NCBI GenBank assembly: GCA_017649925.1 | Contig: JAGCFX010000060.1 | Coordinates: forward strand, 1 to 64,000 | DNA: 64,000 bases | Reading direction: 5' to 3' | Source of the DNA: Paludibacteraceae bacterium | Lineage (GTDB): Bacteria > Bacteroidota > Bacteroidia > Bacteroidales > Paludibacteraceae | In this document: positions 24,147-31,159 of the stretch, piece by piece | Numbering within the stretch: the first letter of the stretch is position 1 | How the letters are laid out: each line of letters starts with the position of its first letter | The notes under the pieces: model-generated | Database searches by the model: none | Told to the model about the DNA's origin: nothing | Seen by the model: the letters and a program-made list of their open reading frames with translations, nothing else | Position numbers and translations under genes: made by a program

Positions 24147-25061
24147 TTATGCGAGTGCATTCAGCATGCTGCCATAGATGCTATTCAAGTCAGCTACTTG
24201 TTTCTGCAACTGTTTTGCACCTGCAGCGAATGCCAATTGAGCCTCTGCGGACTCCTTAGCAGCAGCTGCAGCGCTACGCTGAGCCTCTGTCTGAGCATTT
24301 ACAGCTTGCAATTGCAACTCATAAACGCTATTCAACGAAGCAATGCTCTTGCCAACCTGCTCTACACCAGCCTTATAAGCCTTTGTCTCTTCAGCTACAG
24401 CCTGCATATCGGTGCTAACCTGTGCATACGAGCCGGACAGACTACCGGTAGCCTTGGTTAAAGCGTCAGTTGCAATACCTACGGTTGCCAACTTAGAAGC
24501 ATATTCAGTTGTTGCAGCCTCTGCAGCCACCAGTTTCTCATTCAGTTTAACACCAGTCTGAGCCACCTTGCTCAACTCGCTGAACTGCGTTGCGGTCTTA
24601 GCCAAATCAGCAATACCGTCTTTCAAAGCTTTGAAGTCCTCATCTTTGAGTCCAGGAGCTTTTGCGGAAGGAGCAGCACCTGCTTCACCAGCAGCAATAC
24701 CCGTTGCCGTCACAGGAGCACCGGCCACACCGGCACCTAAAAGGGTCGGACGCGGTAATTTTGATTTCTCTTCCAATAACTCAGGTTTAGTACCATATTC
24801 CAACAATTGCGGGAATACGTTCTCCCAGTGGAACTCAGGATGCGGATGCTCCAAAGTACCAATCAAGAACAGGAATGCCTCGGTGAACATACCAATCATC
24901 AACACGGTACTTGCACCCGGCCAGTGCAGAATCTTAAACAACGCACCGATAATAACGACCGATGCACCTACCGAATAGATGATGTTCACCTTGTTCTTAC
25001 CATCGTACGACTCATACCAATGCATGAATCGACCCCATAAACCTTGCTTTTCTGTAGCCAT
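24147..25061 (-). CDS. gldL: Type IX secretion motor protein GldL/PorL
   Basis: A 304-residue inner-membrane protein with two TM helices near the N-terminus (VNIIYSVGASVVIIGALFKI and ASTVLMIGMFTEAFLFLIG). The second contains the Glu in FTEAF that corresponds to the proton-path residue of the GldLM motor. The HPHPEFHWENVFPQL segment follows. The long C-terminal cytoplasmic region is Ala-rich and helical (~120-304), longer and lower in complexity than in many GldL proteins. Assigned from TM motifs and position between gldK and gldM. Confidence 0.95.
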   Translation of the reverse strand: MATEKQGLWGRFMHWYESYDGKNKVNIIYSVGASVVIIGALFKILHWPGASTVLMIGMFTEAFLFLIGTLEHPHPEFHWENVFPQLLEYGTKPELLEEKSKLPRPTLLGAGVAGAPVTATGIAAGEAGAAPSAKAPGLKDEDFKALKDGIADLAKTATQFSELSKVAQTGVKLNEKLVAAEAATTEYASKLATVGIATDALTKATGSLSGSYAQVSTDMQAVAEETKAYKAGVEQVGKSIASLNSVYELQLQAVNAQTEAQRSAAAAAKESAEAQLAFAAGAKQLQKQVADLNSIYGSMLNALA

Positions 25062-25101
25062 AATTGTAATTTATCTTTTTGTTTGTTATATACTTTGTAT
25101 T

Positions 25102-26451
25102 TTATTCTCCAATATACGCACGTACGCAACGGAATCCGATGTACGGACGGCTCTCATATTGGTATTCATAGGTGCGGACGCCGCACTGCATGAAGTAACT
25201 GATATCTTTCCAGCTACCGCCTTTCACAATCTTACGTTTCAAGATATCCGGATCGGCCTTACGAGCCATGTATGCATAGTCCGGATTCAAGTCATGAATA
25301 TGAACGTTGGCTGCTGTCTGGAATGCAGAATTGGTCCACTCCGATACGTTTCCTGCCATATCGAACAGACCGAAATCATTCGGGCGGAACTGAGCCACTT
25401 TCATTGTGGTAGTACCGGTATCATCGTTGTAAGCGCCACGATAAGGCTTGAAGTTAGCAAAGAAACAACCCTTTCCGTCACGAGCGTAGTTGCCGCCCCA
25501 CGGATACATTGCCAATTTACGACCACCACGTGCAGCATACTCCCACTGCGCCTCTGTCGGCAAACGATACTCATTAGCCTCTACAGGAGAATAATGATTA
25601 AAGAGTTTGGTACGCCAGTTGCAGAACGCATGTGCCTGCTCCCAAGTAACACCTACGACAGGATATTCATAGTACCCCGGGTGCTTGAAGTACATGTGCA
25701 GCATCGGATCATTGTACGAGAACTGGAAGTCACGTGCCCATACCAAGGTATCAGGATAGATACTGATGATCTTCTCCGTCAACAGGTCTTTCGGCTCACG
25801 CAACGGGCGGAAGATTGTGGAGTCACAAATCTCATTGCGCTCGTTTACCCAGAAGGTATCTACACGTGCCGTTGCTCCGGGAGGATAAGTACTGGTTGCA
25901 ACATCGAATTTGTTACGTTGCGGTAGCGCTTCATCCATATTCACCCAACTGTAACGATAATGCAGGTTGTTTGTGTTGAACGTACCATCCGAATAGTACA
26001 TCGAAGATAGTGCGTCTACTACATCCTCTTCCTTGCTGTCCCATGGCACTTTCTTACGCCAGTTAATAGCGTAATTCTCTTCGTCGAAATCCTCATCCTT
26101 CGGTTGGATAGCATAATCCGTCATACCGGCTGCAATCAGGTTGGTCAAAGCGATGGAATCGCGCACCCAATTTACGAACTGATGGTACTCATTGTTGGTA
26201 ATCTCCGTTTCATCCATCCAGAATGCTTCTACCGTTACCATCACCACGTTGTCCGGCTGCTCAAAGACAGCAGACTGTGTGTTAGCACCCATCATGAAGG
26301 AACCCTTCTTGATAAACAACATACCGTAAGGATTAGCTTCCTTAAAATTGCTGGACTTGTAAGCTCCTACGAGCTCGCCTGCCGGTTTGTTGCAACCAAC
26401 CATTACAATCGCCAATAATGCGATCAATGGTAAAATTTTTGTGACTTTCAT
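25102..26451 (-). CDS. gldK: Type IX secretion lipoprotein GldK/PorK
   Basis: A 449-residue lipoprotein with signal and lipobox IVMVGC. The mature part has the formylglycine-generating-enzyme (SUMF1) fold used structurally in GldK: GMLFIKKGSFMMGANTQS, VEAFWMDETEITNNEYHQFV, YRLPTEAQWEYAARGG, NDFGLFDMAGNVSEWTNSA and GFRCVRAYIG. GldK forms the outer-membrane ring with GldN. ATG 26451 is chosen over an in-frame TTG nine codons upstream because it gives the proper lipoprotein signal. First of the four gld genes, 31 bases after porP. Confidence 0.96.
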   Translation of the reverse strand: MKVTKILPLIALLAIVMVGCNKPAGELVGAYKSSNFKEANPYGMLFIKKGSFMMGANTQSAVFEQPDNVVMVTVEAFWMDETEITNNEYHQFVNWVRDSIALTNLIAAGMTDYAIQPKDEDFDEENYAINWRKKVPWDSKEEDVVDALSSMYYSDGTFNTNNLHYRYSWVNMDEALPQRNKFDVATSTYPPGATARVDTFWVNERNEICDSTIFRPLREPKDLLTEKIISIYPDTLVWARDFQFSYNDPMLHMYFKHPGYYEYPVVGVTWEQAHAFCNWRTKLFNHYSPVEANEYRLPTEAQWEYAARGGRKLAMYPWGGNYARDGKGCFFANFKPYRGAYNDDTGTTTMKVAQFRPNDFGLFDMAGNVSEWTNSAFQTAANVHIHDLNPDYAYMARKADPDILKRKIVKGGSWKDISYFMQCGVRTYEYQYESRPYIGFRCVRAYIGE

Positions 26452-26482
26452 ATAATTAATTAATCGATTAATTTTCAAAAGT

Positions 26483-27481
26483 TTACAAATATCTAACTGA
26501 CTTATATTTGTTTGTTCTCTTCGGTTTCAGGATATCAAATCCATATGCCAAATATATTTCGTGACTTCCATAACTCTCCAGCAGCAATTTGTTTGTCGGT
26601 AATTCGCAACTGTATCCCAACTGCAGACCAGAGATAATATCAATACCTAATAATATATTTACACTTCCTGCGATGCGGTAACCCAGTCCCCAACGATATC
26701 GGTCTTTGTAATCACACATTATCGTCAAGTTCACATCCCATCCCGTGAAATCCGTCATCACCATTGCGCTTGGGGTCAACACCCATTCGCGGTAGTTTTT
26801 CAGTCTGAAGTGATATCCGCCCACGATGTACATTGTTCCCGCCAGTTTCACTTCTTTCTGCTCTCCTGCAGTTCCTCCGCTTATGTCCACTTTCGGTTGC
26901 GTCAAATGGCTGTAACTTGCGCCTACCCACCAGATTGGAGTGCTGTAGTAAATTCCTACTCCCATGTCAAATTTCATCCCCGACTTGCTGCCCGTCGGCA
27001 CTGCGTCGTCGTTTGCTTCGTGGTAATCGTCTCCCATCTTGCCAAGGTTGACCGAATCACCTTTAAAACCCAGATTCACAAAGCCCAAATCGATTCCTGC
27101 GCTCAAATACCCCGGACCCAATTTTTGACGGTAGGCATATTGTGCATAGAGCGATTGCGTTGTGAACAATCCGTATCGGTCATTCAAGAACCGTATTCCA
27201 GCGCCGTGGTTCGTTTTGCCTATCTGAAACGGAGAGCTGAAACTGAACCAAGTGCTCATCGGTGCATTTTGAATGTCCACATATTGCATACGGTGCATTC
27301 CCGCCACCTTCATCAAATCTCCCTCTCCCACCGCTGCCGGATTGTAGGCCGCTGCCAAATACATATATTGTCCCATCTGTGGATCAAACTGCGCGCTCGC
27401 ATTCACCACCGCTATCAGCATCGATAGAACAACTATATATCGTCTCAAATCAATACTCTTCTTCGTTATACAGAAAATCAT
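26483..27481 (-). CDS. porP: Type IX secretion outer-membrane protein PorP/SprF family
   Basis: A ~332-residue outer-membrane beta-barrel of the PorP/SprF family. FDPQMGQYMYLAAAYNPAAV is the signature N-terminus after a signal peptide ending NASAQ; FLNDRYGLFTTQSLYAQYAY, SGMKFDMGVGIYYS and LEIYLAYGFDILKP-type strands follow. PorP-family proteins link the periplasmic GldKN ring to the outer membrane or anchor adhesins. The start is uncertain: ATG 27481 gives a 30-residue leader overlapping the DUF2795 gene by 32 bases, while TTG 27448, just after the DUF2795 stop, gives a compact signal peptide. Placed directly upstream of gldK, as in other Bacteroidetes. Confidence 0.92.
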   Translation of the reverse strand: MIFCITKKSIDLRRYIVVLSMLIAVVNASAQFDPQMGQYMYLAAAYNPAAVGEGDLMKVAGMHRMQYVDIQNAPMSTWFSFSSPFQIGKTNHGAGIRFLNDRYGLFTTQSLYAQYAYRQKLGPGYLSAGIDLGFVNLGFKGDSVNLGKMGDDYHEANDDAVPTGSKSGMKFDMGVGIYYSTPIWWVGASYSHLTQPKVDISGGTAGEQKEVKLAGTMYIVGGYHFRLKNYREWVLTPSAMVMTDFTGWDVNLTIMCDYKDRYRWGLGYRIAGSVNILLGIDIISGLQLGYSCELPTNKLLLESYGSHEIYLAYGFDILKPKRTNKYKSVRYL

Positions 27482-27677
27482 CGTCGTTAGTAGGGAAATC
27501 AGGCCATATGTCCAAGATACTCTCATACTGCTCTTCGTCATCTCCCTCCAACTCATTCAAATTCTCTATTACTTCCAACGGAAGACCCTCTCGATTCGCA
27601 TAGTCAAGCAACTCATCTTTGGTTGCGGGCCACGGTGCATCATCTAATCTTGCCGCCAATTCTAATGTCCAATACAT
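27450..27677 (-). CDS. DUF2795-family small acidic protein
   Basis: A 75-residue acidic protein: MYWTLELAARLDDAPWPATK then DELLDYANREGLPLEVIENL, followed by an Asp/Glu-rich tail ending EEEY. This matches a short DUF2795-type protein common in Bacteroidetes. No signal peptide or TM helix, so cytosolic. It is the first gene after the promoter at 27701-27733 and overlaps the start of porP, so it leads the transcript carrying the T9SS core. Function unknown. Confidence 0.85.
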   Translation of the reverse strand: MYWTLELAARLDDAPWPATKDELLDYANREGLPLEVIENLNELEGDDEEQYESILDIWPDFPTNDDDFLYNEEEY

Positions 27678-27700
27678 ACGCGTTTATTGTAAAAAGCGTG

Positions 27701-27733
27701 CAAAAGTAGTAAAAACTTTTGATTTGACCAAAT
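27701..27733 (-). promoter_or_regulatory. Promoter of the DUF2795-T9SS-polA run
   Basis: On the minus strand TTTG (27733-27730) is separated by 20 bases from TACTTTTGC (27709-27701). No equally clear promoter or terminator was noticed between here and 14069, which suggests a very long transcription unit, though internal promoters were not excluded. Confidence 0.75.
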
Positions 27734-27806
27734 ATTTTCAATATTATTTTACAATTTTTGTCATTTTTTGCACTTTTCCACACAAATCCGTCAATTTTTC
27801 CACATT

Positions 27807-28307
27807 TTAATCCCGCTTCCAGACATTTTCGGTTTCATGATTGCAAAATCCGACATAGCGCGACAGCACAAACAAATAGTCGCTCAAACGATTTATGAAT
27901 TGCAACTCGACAGCTTCTGCATGTGCCTCAATCATTCTGCGCTCTGCACGTCTGCAAATCGTTCTGCAGACATGGCATCTTGTTACGGCTTCGCCGCCGG
28001 CGGGGAGCACAAATGCATGTTGTTTGGGAACAATCTCCTGCATGGCATCAATCCATTTCTCCAACTGCTGTACATCCTCAGCCGCAATCCACTCTCCGGG
28101 CGCTTCGCTCAAAGCTGCGCCTAAGTTAAAGAGTCTGTTTTGAATCCATTCCAATTGTTCATCCGGAGCAACTACGCGTAGCGCACCGATCCAACTATTG
28201 AGTTCATCCACTGTGCCGTACGCTTCAATTCGCGCATCCGCTTTGGCCACACGCTCGCCGCTTGCCAACGAGGTTGTTCCTTTGTCGCCTGTTTTGGTAT
28301 AAATCAT
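27807..28307 (-). CDS. Cob(I)yrinic acid a,c-diamide adenosyltransferase (PduO type)
   Basis: A 166-residue PduO/MMAB-type corrinoid adenosyltransferase that makes adenosylcobalamin from cob(I)alamin and ATP. The N-terminal ATP loop MIYTKTGDKGTTSLASGERV, then IEAYGTVDELNSWIGAL and the C-terminal CHVCRTICRRAERRM helix with its conserved Arg/Glu are all present. Length is typical. It overlaps the methyltransferase gene upstream by 4 bases and shares its promoter. It would support B12-dependent enzymes such as methylmalonyl-CoA mutase, fitting a succinate/propionate-type metabolism, but no such enzyme is in the window. Confidence 0.94.
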   Translation of the reverse strand: MIYTKTGDKGTTSLASGERVAKADARIEAYGTVDELNSWIGALRVVAPDEQLEWIQNRLFNLGAALSEAPGEWIAAEDVQQLEKWIDAMQEIVPKQHAFVLPAGGEAVTRCHVCRTICRRAERRMIEAHAEAVELQFINRLSDYLFVLSRYVGFCNHETENVWKRD

Positions 28308-29116
28308 AGTAAAATGGTATAATGTCGTTTCAAATAATGCTTATCTACGAAGAGTAGCCCCACATGATACAAATCCATACTCGTGGTAACTTGTTTGTCC
28401 TCTTTCAGCGCCTTCCAGGCTCGTTCCATTTCCGGCGAATGGTGTATGTCGTCAACCACAATGACTCCCTTCTCATTCATTCGGGGCAACAAATAGTTCA
28501 CATAGCGCATTGTGGCATCAAAAGTATGGTTGGCATCCACATATGCCACATCAAGCCTCTCGCGCGCGCACTGGAATAAGGTGTTATCAATAGCTCCTTC
28601 ATGTCCTTCGATATTCTCCAGTTTCAGAATGCGCCATACTCCTTGAGCTACTTTAAGCACTTCTCCGCTACCTTCCAACGTTGTCACTCTATTTTTGCTA
28701 TCCACCGCCGCCAGATAGGCAGTTGTTATGCCCAATGAAGTGCCCAATTCCAATATCTCGAGCGGCCTTTTTTCGTGTGCACCGATAAAATTGACCAAGC
28801 GGAACAATGCCTGCCCAACTTTCGGGCTTTCCAGATGATGCTTTGCTATATCGCATACGCTGCGTTTGAGATGCAGGCCTTCGGGAGAACCGGCAGAGCC
28901 GAAATCCACCACGTTCAGTTCATCCTTGCAGTCCAATAGCATTTGACGTCGGCGTTCAATATCTGCGAAACAATAATACGCATTCTCGTCGCGCAACACA
29001 AATCGCACCAACTCGAAGAGATAGGGCGAATGAATGCCCTCACCGGTGGTATTCCATGCAGTAAAAAGGTGCTTCAGGAATGCGAAAATTCTATAAACGG
29101 CATCTGTTTTGCACAT
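28304..29116 (-). CDS. Class I SAM-dependent methyltransferase
   Basis: A 270-residue Rossmann-fold methyltransferase. The SAM-binding motif is LEILELGTSLGITTAYLAAV (motif I), with VTTLEGSGEVLKVAQ (motif II), LDVAYVDANHTFDATMRYVN and GVIVVDDIHHSPEMERAW following; this resembles O-methyltransferase/DUF-type enzymes of Bacteroidetes. The N-terminal GEGIHSPYLFELVRFVL block is characteristic of the group. ATG 29116 lies only 7 bases past the -7 element, so the mRNA should be leaderless or nearly so; in-frame codons further upstream lie inside the promoter. Substrate unknown. Confidence 0.85.
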   Translation of the reverse strand: MCKTDAVYRIFAFLKHLFTAWNTTGEGIHSPYLFELVRFVLRDENAYYCFADIERRRQMLLDCKDELNVVDFGSAGSPEGLHLKRSVCDIAKHHLESPKVGQALFRLVNFIGAHEKRPLEILELGTSLGITTAYLAAVDSKNRVTTLEGSGEVLKVAQGVWRILKLENIEGHEGAIDNTLFQCARERLDVAYVDANHTFDATMRYVNYLLPRMNEKGVIVVDDIHHSPEMERAWKALKEDKQVTTSMDLYHVGLLFVDKHYLKRHYTILL

Positions 29117-29123
29117 AATCGCT

Positions 29124-29156
29124 GCAAAATTAGTGAAAAATTTGCACATATGCAAA
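29124..29156 (-). promoter_or_regulatory. Divergent promoter, minus side (methyltransferase)
   Basis: On the minus strand TTTG (29156-29153) is separated by 20 bases from TAATTTTGC (29132-29124). Its -33 box is one arm of the palindrome TTTGCACATATGCAAA (29141-29156), whose other arm is the -33 box of the opposite promoter. Confidence 0.8.
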
Positions 29157-29172
29157 AAAAAGTGTAATTTTG
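29141..29172 (+). promoter_or_regulatory. Divergent promoter, plus side (SpmA/B-like gene)
   Basis: TTTG (29141-29144), 20 bases, TAATTTTG (29165-29172), then only 4 bases to the ATG at 29177. The spacing implies a leaderless transcript. Confidence 0.8.
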
Positions 29173-29176
29173 TCGC

Positions 29177-30409
29177 ATGATTTTGAATTATATTTGGATT
29201 TCGCTCATTTTATTGGCGATTTTGATTGGTTTGGTGCAAGCCATTGCATTCGGCAACGTAGATATTTTCTCTGCGATTCTCAATTCTACTTTTGATAGTG
29301 CCAAGACGGGTTTTGAGTTATCGTTGGGATTGACGGGCGTGCTGGCTCTCTGGATGGGAATCATGAAAATCGGCGAGAAAGCCGGCGCCGTCAATACGCT
29401 CGGGAAAGCCATCAATCCGTTCTTCAGCCGCATTTTTCCCGAGATTCCGAAAGGTCATCCGGTTTACGGCTCTATGCTGATGAACTTCGCCGCCAACATG
29501 TTAGGTTTGGACAATGCGGCTACGCCGATGGGTTTGAAAGCAATGGGCGAGTTGCAGGAACTGAATAAAGACAAGACGAAGGCATCGAATGCGATGATTA
29601 TGTTCGTTGTATTGGGTGCAAGCGGTTTGACTCTTATTCCGACAACCATTATGGCTTATCGCGCGCAATTAGGCGCTGCAAATCCTGCGGATGTGTTCTT
29701 GCCGATTCTTATTGCTACGTATGTAGCTACGTTGGTTGGATTGATTTGCGTATGTATCGCGCAGAAAATCAGAATGAGAGACCCTGTAGTCTTGGGTACA
29801 CTTATTGGCTTGACGGCATTGGTTGGATTGCTTGTTTGGGGTGCAACACTTCTTTCTCCGCATAAGTTATCTATCGTTTCTGCGGCAATTGCAGCAGTAC
29901 TGTTGCTCGGTGTCATCTGTTGGTTTGTGATACAAGCTATGGCGAAGAAAATCAATGTGTATGAGGCGTTTATAGACGGCGCAAAAGGTGGTTTTCAGAC
30001 GGCAATTGGTATTATTCCTTATTTGATTGCAATCCTTGTGGCAGTAGGTATGTTCCGCGCTTGCGGCGCGATGGACATGTTAGAGAGAGGTATCGCCTTG
30101 TGTTTCGCCGCTTGCGGAATCAATCCGGACTTGGCAGGTGCTGTGCCGACAGCGTTGATGAAGCCGTTGAGCGGAAGCGGAGCAAGAGGTTTGATGCTGG
30201 AAGCCATGACCACTCACGGAGCAGATAGTTTGGTTGGAAGACTTTGCTGTATATTACAAGGCACCACAGATACGACGTTTTATGTGTTGGCGGTGTATTT
30301 CGGCAGTGTGAATATCAAGGATACGCGGCATGCAGTAGCTTGTTGCCTATTGGCAGACCTCGCGGGCGCCGTAGCGGCTTTCGCCATTGCGCCGATCTTC
30401 TTTGGTTAA
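29177..30409 (+). CDS. Spore-maturation-type SpmA-SpmB fusion membrane protein (nucleoside recognition/Gate domains)
   Basis: A 410-residue polytopic membrane protein with two Gate (nucleoside recognition) domains, corresponding to SpmA (~1-200) and SpmB (~240-410) joined in one chain, as is usual in Bacteroidetes. Visible motifs are FELSLGLTGVLALWMGIMKI, NFAANMLGLDNAATPMGLKA in the first half and MKPLSGSGARGLMLEAMTTH, GTTDTTFYVLAVYFGSV in the second. Bacteroidetes do not form spores, so the name is historical; transport or recognition of a small molecule is likely but unproven. ATG 29177 is adjacent to the promoter, giving a leaderless start. Confidence 0.88.
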   Translation: MILNYIWISLILLAILIGLVQAIAFGNVDIFSAILNSTFDSAKTGFELSLGLTGVLALWMGIMKIGEKAGAVNTLGKAINPFFSRIFPEIPKGHPVYGSMLMNFAANMLGLDNAATPMGLKAMGELQELNKDKTKASNAMIMFVVLGASGLTLIPTTIMAYRAQLGAANPADVFLPILIATYVATLVGLICVCIAQKIRMRDPVVLGTLIGLTALVGLLVWGATLLSPHKLSIVSAAIAAVLLLGVICWFVIQAMAKKINVYEAFIDGAKGGFQTAIGIIPYLIAILVAVGMFRACGAMDMLERGIALCFAACGINPDLAGAVPTALMKPLSGSGARGLMLEAMTTHGADSLVGRLCCILQGTTDTTFYVLAVYFGSVNIKDTRHAVACCLLADLAGAVAAFAIAPIFFG

Positions 30410-30489
30410 AAAGCAAGAAAACGAACAAAAAGTATATATATACATAGTATATATATAGTAAAAGCACAAAAAGTGCAAAAAGGGGCAAG

Positions 30490-30533
30490 TATCTTATGGG
30501 TATCCTATGGGTATGTTATGGATATCCTATGGT
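30490..30533. repeat. 11-bp tandem repeat, TATCCTATGGG, four units
   Basis: TATCTTATGGG, TATCCTATGGG, TATGTTATGGA, TATCCTATGGT. It lies between the SpmA/B-like gene and ybeY, next to a second 11-bp repeat. Confidence 0.85.
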
Positions 30534-30539
30534 TCAGTC

Positions 30540-30583
30540 TCGATAATGACTCGATATTGTCACGATAATGACTCGATAATGAC
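30540..30583. repeat. 11-bp tandem repeat, TCGATAATGAC, four units
   Basis: TCGATAATGAC, TCGATATTGTC, ACGATAATGAC, TCGATAATGAC, then a partial TCGA. It shares the core CTCGATAA with the repeat at 12005-12037 and ends 11 bases before ybeY. Confidence 0.85.
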
Positions 30584-30594
30584 TCGAAAAAGGC

Positions 30595-31011
30595 ATGATA
30601 CGGTTTAGTTGCGATAGTGTAGAGATGCCTGCTTTGGATGAGCGGAAGGTAGGCAGATGGATACGGGCGGTTGCTGCGGATTACGGGTTCAGTGTGGGTA
30701 ATATCAATTATATTTTCTGTTCGGATGAGCGCGAATTGGCTGTAAATCAAGAGTTTTTAGGGCATGATTATTTTACTGACGTTATTACTTTTGACTATTC
30801 GACGGCGTCAACGCTGAACGGCGATATTTTCATTTCGCTGGATACAGTACGGTCGAACGCAGAGATGGTAGGTGCAAGTTTTGAAGAAGAATTGCGGAGG
30901 ATTATTATTCACGGCGTTTTGCATTTGACAGGTCAGGGAGACAAGACACCGGAGACAAAAGCAGAGATGACGGCAAAAGAGGAAAAAGCATTAGCTAAAT
31001 TTACGGATTAA
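30595..31011 (+). CDS. ybeY: rRNA maturation endoribonuclease YbeY
   Basis: A 138-residue YbeY (UPF0054), a zinc-dependent RNase for 16S rRNA 3' processing and ribosome quality control. Motifs are DERELAVNQEFLGHDYFTDV and ITFDYSTASTLNGDIFISLD, then the metal site IIIHGVLHLTGQGDKTPE. The first two His are kept; the third metal ligand of the H-x3-H-x5-H consensus is replaced (GQGDK), which as far as I recall is common in Bacteroidetes YbeY. The end is a Lys/Glu-rich helix. The gene is preceded directly by 11-bp tandem repeats, and no promoter was recognised. Confidence 0.92.
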   Translation: MIRFSCDSVEMPALDERKVGRWIRAVAADYGFSVGNINYIFCSDERELAVNQEFLGHDYFTDVITFDYSTASTLNGDIFISLDTVRSNAEMVGASFEEELRRIIIHGVLHLTGQGDKTPETKAEMTAKEEKALAKFTD

Positions 31012-31063
31012 ATAGTGAAAATGGGGCATTGATGGCGATAAATTGACGATAAAGGTGTGTTCT

Positions 31064-31081
31064 GCACCAAATATTTGGTGC
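31064..31081. promoter_or_regulatory. Perfect 18-bp palindrome over the -33 box
   Basis: GCACCAAATATTTGGTGC is perfectly symmetrical and contains the TTTG -33 element of the pectate lyase promoter. Its GCACC...GGTGC arms match those of the palindrome at 10421-10439. Confidence 0.65.
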
Positions 31082-31106
31082 GGAACATTTTTTTTTGTAT
31101 CTTTGC
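31074..31106 (+). promoter_or_regulatory. Promoter of the pectate lyase gene
   Basis: TTTG (31074-31077), 20 bases, TATCTTTGC (31098-31106). The ATG is at 31160. Confidence 0.8.
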
Positions 31107-31109
31107 GAG

Positions 31110-31126
31110 TTGTTTGTAACAAACAA
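31110..31126. promoter_or_regulatory. Inverted repeat at the transcription start of the pectate lyase gene
   Basis: TTGTTTG-TAA-CAAACAA, 7-bp arms and a 3-base centre, 3 bases after the -7 element. It could be a second operator or a 5' mRNA hairpin. Confidence 0.5.
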
Positions 31127-31159
31127 AATGTGAACAAAAATTCTACTTGTGGTACAACT

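Noticed and set aside
29177..30409. Sporulation function
   Set aside because: SpmA/B-like proteins are common in non-sporulating Bacteroidetes and nothing else here suggests spores.
30430..30470. Terminator in the TATATATA block after the SpmA/B-like gene
   Set aside because: The AT dinucleotide run and the short GCAC/GTGC stem lack a following T run; too weak to call.
31043..31159. Longer N-terminus for the pectate lyase
   Set aside because: It would begin before the promoter and lacks a signal peptide; ATG 31160 gives a proper one.
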